From JBNJEA01 sp051745395 (GTDB taxonomy: Bacteria > Desulfobacterota > Desulfobacteria > Desulfobacterales > Desulfosalsimonadaceae), in NCBI GenBank assembly GCA_051745395.1, contig JBNJEA010000102.1, forward strand, positions 1-10,888: 10,888 nucleotides of DNA, written 5' to 3'. The stretch's first letter is position 1; each line of letters opens with the position of its first letter. The notes under the pieces were generated by a model. The model was not told the origin of the DNA, did no database searches, and was given only the letters and a program-made list of their open reading frames with translations. This document shows, piece after piece, positions 6,307-10,888 of the stretch. Both the position numbers and the translations under genes were made by a program.

Positions 6307-7029
6307 TCAATAAAGCTCTTCGGAAAGCAGAAGGGCCTCTGCGATGCTGCGCATCGATTTTCGTTTGTCCATGCTTTTTTTCTGTATCCAGCGGAACGCG
6401 TCATCAGCGCTCATCTCGCCCCGCCGCATCAGGACCTCCTTGGCCCGCTCCACGAGCTTGCGGGTTTCGAGTTCTTCCTGGATGACCTTGGTCTTGATTA
6501 CCAGTTCGGAATTGTAAATGGCCACCGCTGCCTGGTTGGCCACGGTGGTAATCAGGTTGACCTCGGTGTCGGTAAATTCATGAAATTCGGAAGTAAAGCA
6601 GTTTAAAACGCCGATGACCCGCTTGTCCCGAAGCAGCAGCGGCACACTGGCCAAAGACTTCAATCCCAGCTGCCGGGCCATTTCCTTTTCTTTAAACAGC
6701 GGTTCCTGCAACACGTCGCCGATGATCAGGGGCTTTTTTCCGGCGGCCACATGACCGACCACGCCTTCATTGATATGAAGTTCCCGGTCCTTGACATAGG
6801 CGGGTTCAATGGTCTGGGTGGCCTTGAGGCGGATCTTTTTCTGATTGCCGTTGTCGTCGTCCTCGATTAACCACAGCGAGCAGATTTCCACCCCCGTGAC
6901 CTGGGCGGTGACCATGACGATGAGCTTGAGGATGTCTTCGAGGTAAAGATCGGAATTGATGGCCCCGCTGATGTCCATTAAGGCCTTGATGTATTTGTTT
7001 GCGCTGTCGTCGTCTTTGATATTTTCCAT
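6307..7029 (-). CDS. GAF-ANTAR RNA-binding transcription antiterminator
   Basis: A 240-residue soluble regulator. A GAF sensor domain covers about residues 10-165 (ANKYIKALMDISGAINSDLYLEDIL near the start; GVVGHVAAGKKPLIIGDV and ASVPLLLRDKRVIGVLNCF inside). A linking helix (LVIKTKVIQEELETRKLVERAKEVLM) leads into a C-terminal ANTAR three-helix domain ending RGEMSADDAFRWIQKKSMDKRKSMRSIAEALLLSEELY, with the family pattern ERAKexLM...s.ddAf..iqk.sMd.rksmr.iAea. There is no receiver domain, so control is probably by a small ligand or partner acting on GAF, not phosphorylation. The ATG at 7029 is preferred; an in-frame TTG at 7062 would add 11 residues but has no ribosome binding site. It sits 61 bp after the cyclase-like gene and directly before the leader it probably controls. 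Confidence 0.92.
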   Translation of the reverse strand: MENIKDDDSANKYIKALMDISGAINSDLYLEDILKLIVMVTAQVTGVEICSLWLIEDDDNGNQKKIRLKATQTIEPAYVKDRELHINEGVVGHVAAGKKPLIIGDVLQEPLFKEKEMARQLGLKSLASVPLLLRDKRVIGVLNCFTSEFHEFTDTEVNLITTVANQAAVAIYNSELVIKTKVIQEELETRKLVERAKEVLMRRGEMSADDAFRWIQKKSMDKRKSMRSIAEALLLSEELY

Positions 7030-7055
7030 GATCCGTGTGCTTTTTGCTGTTGATT

Positions 7056-7080
7056 TTTTCAAATGAAGCGATTTTCAAAT
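7056..7080. repeat. Short direct repeat containing the shared 17-nt sequence
   Basis: TTTTCAAAT occurs twice (7056-7064 and 7072-7080), 16 bp apart, separated by GAAGCGA. The 17 bases 7061-7077 are identical to 2316-2332. The repeat lies in the gap between the cyclase-like gene and the GAF-ANTAR gene and overlaps the possible TTG start of the latter. Confidence 0.7.
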
Positions 7081-7090
7081 TTGTAGCAGA

Positions 7091-9373
7091 TTACGTCTTA
7101 GACTTGATGTATTCATAGACCCGGGGATGGGTACAGACTTCGTAATACTTGCGGTCGGTCTGGCGGCTGACCTGGAAGTTTTCAGCGGAAATCACCGAAA
7201 TCGGGGCTTCCCGGATGACGATGCGCTGGTAGCTCTTGGAGGTCGTGGGAAACTTGCCCGAATACAGCACGAAGCGCTCGTCCTGCAAGTCCGGCAGGTG
7301 GGCTTCATGACGCGACAGGTGGATTTCCTCTGCCAGTTTTTCAAACCCCGCCGGCGACAGTTCGATGCCCATGACGTTGTAGCGCAGCGCCGGGTTGTTG
7401 AAGCATTGCGCTGCGGGAAGCGATGCGGTATCGATTTCATAGATGTATATGTTAAAGGGCGGCCGCTGCCGGGTAAATTGTTTTCGAAGGGCGTGGTCGC
7501 ATGCCGAGAGCCGGTCGGCCACATTGATGGCATGCGATATCATGATCTGCGTATTGCCGTCGTAGAAAAAGGTCGGCGCTCCGGCGGAAAAGCCGATGCC
7601 GATGCCCAGATCCAGACGGGGCAGACTGTTTTTCCGGTTTAACTGATTATAGCGTTTGACCACCATCAGCATGTTGACGGCCATGCCGCAGGCGCGGGCT
7701 ACGCTGTACCACCGGCCCGGCATGTTTTCATGCTCAAATATCGATAAAATCACGGCATCGCCTTCGATGAAGACCTTTTCGGCCCCATAGATGGACAGCA
7801 GGTTGCTGATGGGATTAAAAAAATTCAGACTGAAATTCGATGCCGGGTTCAATCCCTTGGCCTTCATCTGGTCGATGATTTCGGTCGATCCCCGCACGTC
7901 GGCCTTGATCACGGCGTGGTTGATAATGGGCGGGGTCTGGCGGACCTGCTCCCGGGACAGCAGAAACTCATAAAGGGTATGGTTTTCCCGGGACAGCTTG
8001 ACGATTTTTTCGTCTGCAGCCAGGTGGATGCAGTCCGCGGTTTCCCGGAACAGGCGGTAATTGCCCAGGTCCCGGTGGTATCGGGCAAAATCGGTTAAAA
8101 ATTGAACAAGGTGTTTTTTTTTCCGCCGGCCCGGTACCCGCCGGATGCCCCGGGCGGCGGCACGGAGGCGGGAAAAAGCGAAATGTTTGCCGGAATAGCG
8201 GTTAAACCGCTTGATTTTGCGGACAATGTTTTTCCGGGTTTTGGGCACCACCAGGTATTGCAAAACCTCCTGGGGCGTTAACGGCGGCGATGCCTTTTCG
8301 ACGACCGGCTGCATTTCATAGGCCGCCACAATGGCCCGGATCATCTTCTCCTTTGCCATCTGCCGGTAGACGCCGCCCAGCAACCGTTTCTGCGCCCGGG
8401 CCCGGGCCTTTAAGCGTTTGATCTGCGTTTTGTCGTCCTTTTGCTTTTTTTTCGCCTGGATCCGCGATTTGGTGGCCGCGGGGTCAAACAATCGTTCGAT
8501 ATTGCCGAGCGACTTGATGAGCCGATCCGATTCGGATTCGTTGATCTGGATACCGTTTTCCGTAGCGGGGCCCTTTTCGTATGCATCGGCCTGCCGGGGG
8601 CCGTTTGTTTCGCTGTTGGCGGTCAGGTGGTTGAAAAACCCCTTTACGACCGACAGGACGGCATTGTAATTGAGCGGGTCTTCCAGGCGATGGCCCAGCA
8701 GCACATAATGTTGCATCATGAAAAAATCATCGGGCCGGTAGGTAATCTGCTGCAGCGGGTTGGCAAACAGCTCTTCGGGCAAAAGATTGTCTTCTCCGAA
8801 ATTCGAAACCCGCAGTTTGTCGAGTTCGCGCCGGACTTCGATGAAATAGGCAAACAGTTCGTCGCTCACACCTTGCAGGACCTGGTTCCGGTGCTGGATA
8901 ATACCGGCGACTTCCTGCCGCAGCCGGGTATGCGAGGCCATGCGCTGGGAGACTTCCTGTTTGCGCACCACGCTTTTAAAATGTTGAATGGCATGGCCGT
9001 ACTGTTCATCGATTTGTTCGAGCAGCGCCTTGACCATGGCGACCTGGGCCAGGTAATCGATTTGCTCTTCCTGCTGTGACTTGGCCTGGTCAATGGCACT
9101 GGTCATCACTTCCGAGCAGGTGGTTTTAAACCGGGCGATTTCCTGGTGCCAGTTGAGTTTGGGCTGGGTCAGCAGCGGCTTGGAGGCCTCGGCATGCTTG
9201 AGGATGAGCTGGAAGATCACCCGGCCGGCCGAGGCGATAAACTCCGGACTGATGCGCACATCGTAGCGCAGGTTGTCCACGCCGAGTTTGAGCCGCTCCA
9301 GCGGCAGGGCAATCTGATAGGCGTCGAGGTCAAATCCGGCAATGTCTGGATATTTTTTTTCGGTGGCAGCCAT
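7091..9373 (-). CDS. Large protein with divergent class III nucleotide-cyclase domain
   Basis: A 760-residue protein not recognised over most of its length. Residues 1-250 are mostly helical with a likely coiled coil at about 85-190. Residues 300-425 are very rich in Lys and Arg. Residues about 485-640 resemble a class III adenylate/guanylate cyclase domain: IKADVRGST (489-497, metal Asp D492), GAEKVFIEGDAVI (530-542, second metal Asp D539), a strand LDLGIGIGFSAG (587-598) and INVADRL (616-622, transition-state N617 and R621). The base-specifying Lys before the second Asp is Phe (F535) and the usual Asp/Thr/Cys seven before N617 is Ile, so activity and nucleotide are uncertain. A further 120 residues follow. 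No signal peptide or membrane segment is evident. The ATG at 9373 has only a weak upstream signal. It lies 88 bp after panB and 61 bp before the GAF-ANTAR gene, probably in one transcript. Confidence 0.8.
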   Translation of the reverse strand: MAATEKKYPDIAGFDLDAYQIALPLERLKLGVDNLRYDVRISPEFIASAGRVIFQLILKHAEASKPLLTQPKLNWHQEIARFKTTCSEVMTSAIDQAKSQQEEQIDYLAQVAMVKALLEQIDEQYGHAIQHFKSVVRKQEVSQRMASHTRLRQEVAGIIQHRNQVLQGVSDELFAYFIEVRRELDKLRVSNFGEDNLLPEELFANPLQQITYRPDDFFMMQHYVLLGHRLEDPLNYNAVLSVVKGFFNHLTANSETNGPRQADAYEKGPATENGIQINESESDRLIKSLGNIERLFDPAATKSRIQAKKKQKDDKTQIKRLKARARAQKRLLGGVYRQMAKEKMIRAIVAAYEMQPVVEKASPPLTPQEVLQYLVVPKTRKNIVRKIKRFNRYSGKHFAFSRLRAAARGIRRVPGRRKKKHLVQFLTDFARYHRDLGNYRLFRETADCIHLAADEKIVKLSRENHTLYEFLLSREQVRQTPPIINHAVIKADVRGSTEIIDQMKAKGLNPASNFSLNFFNPISNLLSIYGAEKVFIEGDAVILSIFEHENMPGRWYSVARACGMAVNMLMVVKRYNQLNRKNSLPRLDLGIGIGFSAGAPTFFYDGNTQIMISHAINVADRLSACDHALRKQFTRQRPPFNIYIYEIDTASLPAAQCFNNPALRYNVMGIELSPAGFEKLAEEIHLSRHEAHLPDLQDERFVLYSGKFPTTSKSYQRIVIREAPISVISAENFQVSRQTDRKYYEVCTHPRVYEYIKSKT

Positions 9374-9461
9374 TTACGGCCAACTATACCCGGGTAAATC
9401 GCCGGCGGCGGCAGCGGGGGCAACAGAGGCCGTCGGCCCGCGCCTTATCGCCGCGGCGTGG

Positions 9462-10247
9462 TTAATAGGAATGACGGTCGGATGGAAAGTCCTGATTTTT
9501 TACTTCCTTGATATAGTTTTCAATGCCGGTCATGGCATGTTTTCTCAATTCGGCGTATTGCTTGACGAACTTGGGGACATGGCCCGCCGTGATGCCGAGC
9601 ATGTCGTGGAGCACCAGTACCTGGCCGTCGCAGGCCGTGCCGGCCCCGATGCCGATGGTCGGAATGTCAATTTTTTCGGTAATTTTCCGGGAAATATCGG
9701 CCGGAATGCCTTCGAGCACCACGGAAAAGGCCCCGGCGGCCTGGACTTTTTCGGCATCGGCCATCAGGCGGTCCGCGTCTCGCTGGACCCGGTAGCCGCC
9801 GAGCTGGTGGACGGACTGCGGCGTTAAGCCGATGTGGGCCTGAACCGGGATGCCGACATCCGTAAGGGCCTTTATCAGGTCGCTGACCGCGGCGCCGCCT
9901 TCGAGCTTGACGGCAGATGCGCCGGCTTCCTTTAGGAAGCGGCCGGCATTGGCGATGGCTTCAGCAATGGAGACCTGGTAGGACAGAAACGGCATATCCC
10001 CGATGACCAGCGCGTTTTTGGCGGCCCGGCCCACGATGCGGGTGTGGTAGATCATTTCGTCCATGGTCACCGCCAGGGTGTTTTCCGCCCCCTGGACGGC
10101 CATGCCCAGAGAGTCGCCCACCAGCAGCACATGCACCCCGGCTTCGTCGGCCATCCGGGCGAAGGGAAAATCATAGGCGGTCAATTCAACGATTTTTTCC
10201 TTTTGCTGCTTCATCTGCATCAGGGTTTTCACTGTTACGGCTGCCAT
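9462..10247 (-). CDS. panB: 3-Methyl-2-oxobutanoate hydroxymethyltransferase
   Basis: A 261-residue cytoplasmic TIM-barrel enzyme making ketopantoate from 2-oxoisovalerate and methylenetetrahydrofolate, the first committed step of pantothenate and CoA synthesis. Signatures: TAYDFPFARMADEAGVHVLL (23-42), VGDSLGM with metal ligand D45, GDMPFLSY with D84, VKLEGG (113-118), QAHIGLTPQSVHQLGGYRVQ (136-155), LEGIP with E179, and IGIGAGTACDGQVLVLHDMLG near the C-terminus. The ATG at 10247 is preceded by AGGAGG at 7-base spacing; an upstream in-frame GTG (10265) would add six residues without that site. No panC or panD is beside it; the next gene on the strand is the cyclase-like protein. Divergent from hisS. 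Confidence 0.97.
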   Translation of the reverse strand: MAAVTVKTLMQMKQQKEKIVELTAYDFPFARMADEAGVHVLLVGDSLGMAVQGAENTLAVTMDEMIYHTRIVGRAAKNALVIGDMPFLSYQVSIAEAIANAGRFLKEAGASAVKLEGGAAVSDLIKALTDVGIPVQAHIGLTPQSVHQLGGYRVQRDADRLMADAEKVQAAGAFSVVLEGIPADISRKITEKIDIPTIGIGAGTACDGQVLVLHDMLGITAGHVPKFVKQYAELRKHAMTGIENYIKEVKNQDFPSDRHSY

Positions 10248-10289
10248 AACGCGCCTCCTGTGCACCTGCCTTCATGCCAAACATAATTA

Positions 10290-10318
10290 TTGACTAAATG
10301 CCATCCATTCCATATATA
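10290..10318 (+). promoter_or_regulatory. Predicted sigma70-type promoter for hisS
   Basis: TTGACT (10290-10295, 5 of 6) lies 17 bp before TATATA (10313-10318, 4 of 6). The expected start near 10325 gives a leader of about 130 nt before the hisS ATG. Confidence 0.6.
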
Positions 10319-10324
10319 TGAAAG

Positions 10325-10352
10325 ATTATACACAATTCGGCCTTTTCGGCCG
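10325..10352 (-). promoter_or_regulatory. Possible panB -10 element with adjacent palindrome
   Basis: On the minus strand a perfect TATAAT (10330-10325) lies about 80 bp before the panB ATG, but no good -35 is found at 16-19 bp. The palindrome CGGCC-TTTTC-GGCCG (10338-10352) occupies the -35/spacer region and may be an operator or activator site. The predicted panB start would overlap the hisS -10. Confidence 0.35.
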
Positions 10353-10374
10353 TAAACTACATGATAACTATAAT

Positions 10375-10424
10375 AAAAATCAGGCGTTATTGCAAATACA
10401 AACCCGGTGGCGGCCCTGATTTTT
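10375..10424 (+). other. Hairpin in hisS leader, possible attenuator
   Basis: AAAAATCAGG (10375-10384) and CCTGATTTTT (10415-10424) form a perfect 10-bp stem around a 30-base loop, followed by GTTTG. It resembles a weak terminator in the hisS leader. The A+T-rich stem base and long loop make the role uncertain. No T-box features were recognised. Confidence 0.4.
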
Positions 10425-10457
10425 GTTTGTAAGCGATTTGTAAACACAAGTGGCATC

Positions 10458-10888
10458 ATGATACAGCTCGTTCGAGGGTTCAAGGACATTCTGCCGGCCG
10501 AGGCCGCGGTCTGGCAGCAGATCGAAAACCTTGCCAAAAAGCATTTTGATCGGTTCGGGTTCAATGAAATCCGGCCGCCGGTACTGGAACAGGCCGCCCT
10601 GTTTCAGCGAAGCATCGGCGAGCATACCGATATCGTGGAAAAGGAGATGTATACCTTTGCCGGCAGCAAGGGCAATCTGCTGACCCTGCGGCCCGAGGCC
10701 ACCGCCTCTGTGGTGCGGGCCTATATCCAGCACAAGCTCTATGCCGCAGACCCGGTACAGAAGCTGTATACCATCGGGCCGATGTTTCGGAAGGAGCGGC
10801 CCCAGAAGGGGCGCTATCGGCAGTTCTGCCAGGTCAATGCCGAGGTTTTCGGCATCGAGTCGGCCTACATGGACGCCCAGCTGATTTA
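10458..10888 (+). CDS. hisS: Histidyl-tRNA synthetase, partial (N-terminal 143 codons)
   Basis: The class II synthetase charging tRNA-His; the window ends inside the gene (full-length proteins are about 420 residues). MIQLVRGFKDILPAEA matches the HisRS N-terminus. Motif 1 is near 33-43 (GFNEIRPPVLE). LTLRPEATASVVRAYI (76-91) is the LRPExT segment. Motif 2 lies at 107-131 (IGPMFRKERPQKGRYRQFCQ), with R111 the expected ATP-contacting arginine. The ATG at 10458 is the only reasonable start because an in-frame TAA lies just upstream; the ribosome binding site (AAGTGG) is weak. It is divergent from panB with its own promoter and a roughly 130-nt leader. Confidence 0.97.
   Translation, partial: MIQLVRGFKDILPAEAAVWQQIENLAKKHFDRFGFNEIRPPVLEQAALFQRSIGEHTDIVEKEMYTFAGSKGNLLTLRPEATASVVRAYIQHKLYAADPVQKLYTIGPMFRKERPQKGRYRQFCQVNAEVFGIESAYMDAQLI

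Noticed and set aside
8441..9079. 212-codon plus-strand frame opposite the 760-residue gene
   Set aside because: Antisense to a longer frame that carries recognisable cyclase motifs; no independent support.
10326..10457. T-box leader before hisS
   Set aside because: No T-box bulge sequence, specifier loop or antiterminator fold was recognisable; only a simple long-loop hairpin is present.

Overview
This window is a compact, GC-rich, gram-negative-type bacterial chromosome segment with A+T-rich intergenic gaps. The gene set (a degenerate YchF-like NTPase, an FMN-type glutamate synthase-like protein without an amidotransferase domain, a GAF-ANTAR regulator, and housekeeping genes) would fit an anaerobic Desulfobacterota, such as a sulfate reducer. 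That assignment is an inference from protein style, not a demonstrated identity. No rRNA, tRNA, CRISPR array, transposase or phage gene was seen.

Layout, left to right. (1) Minus strand, 1-1551: tatD followed by a YchF/Obg-like NTPase gene that runs off the left edge. (2) Plus strand, 1628-2983: a nicotinamidase gene (pncA) with its own promoter and strong ribosome binding site, then a stand-alone NusG/RfaH-type elongation factor. (3) Minus strand, 2992-3810: thiD, convergent with the NusG paralogue. (4) 3811-4411: a gap of about 600 bp with no credible gene. It holds an imperfect inverted-repeat element built around two facing REP-type palindromes, and the intrinsic terminator of the next gene. 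(5) Minus strand, 10247 down to 4412: panB, a 760-residue protein with a divergent class III nucleotide-cyclase domain, a GAF-ANTAR antiterminator, a 248-bp leader, and the glutamate synthase-like gene. (6) Plus strand, from 10290: promoter, leader and the first 143 codons of hisS, divergent from panB and cut by the right edge.

The most informative feature is the leader between the ANTAR gene and the glutamate synthase-like gene (6059-6306, minus strand). It contains a TTGACA promoter, then two hairpins carrying the same hexaloop AAUGGC (A at loop position 1, G at position 4, the known ANTAR recognition signature). An intrinsic terminator with eight U residues follows, and its 5' arm reuses the loop and 3' arm of the second hairpin. 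This is the arrangement of the known EutV/NasR-type antitermination switches. The adjacent GAF-ANTAR protein is therefore very probably the dedicated regulator: when it binds the two hairpins the terminator cannot form and the glutamate synthase-like gene is read. The class is known; the target, and a GAF rather than receiver or NIT sensor, are what deserve attention here.

Other points of interest are the 760-residue protein, which keeps the metal and transition-state residues of class III cyclases but not the base-specifying ones; the YchF relative without the DxAGL motif; a 17-nt sequence repeated exactly in front of two unrelated genes, with a shorter match before hisS; and a hairpin in the hisS leader.
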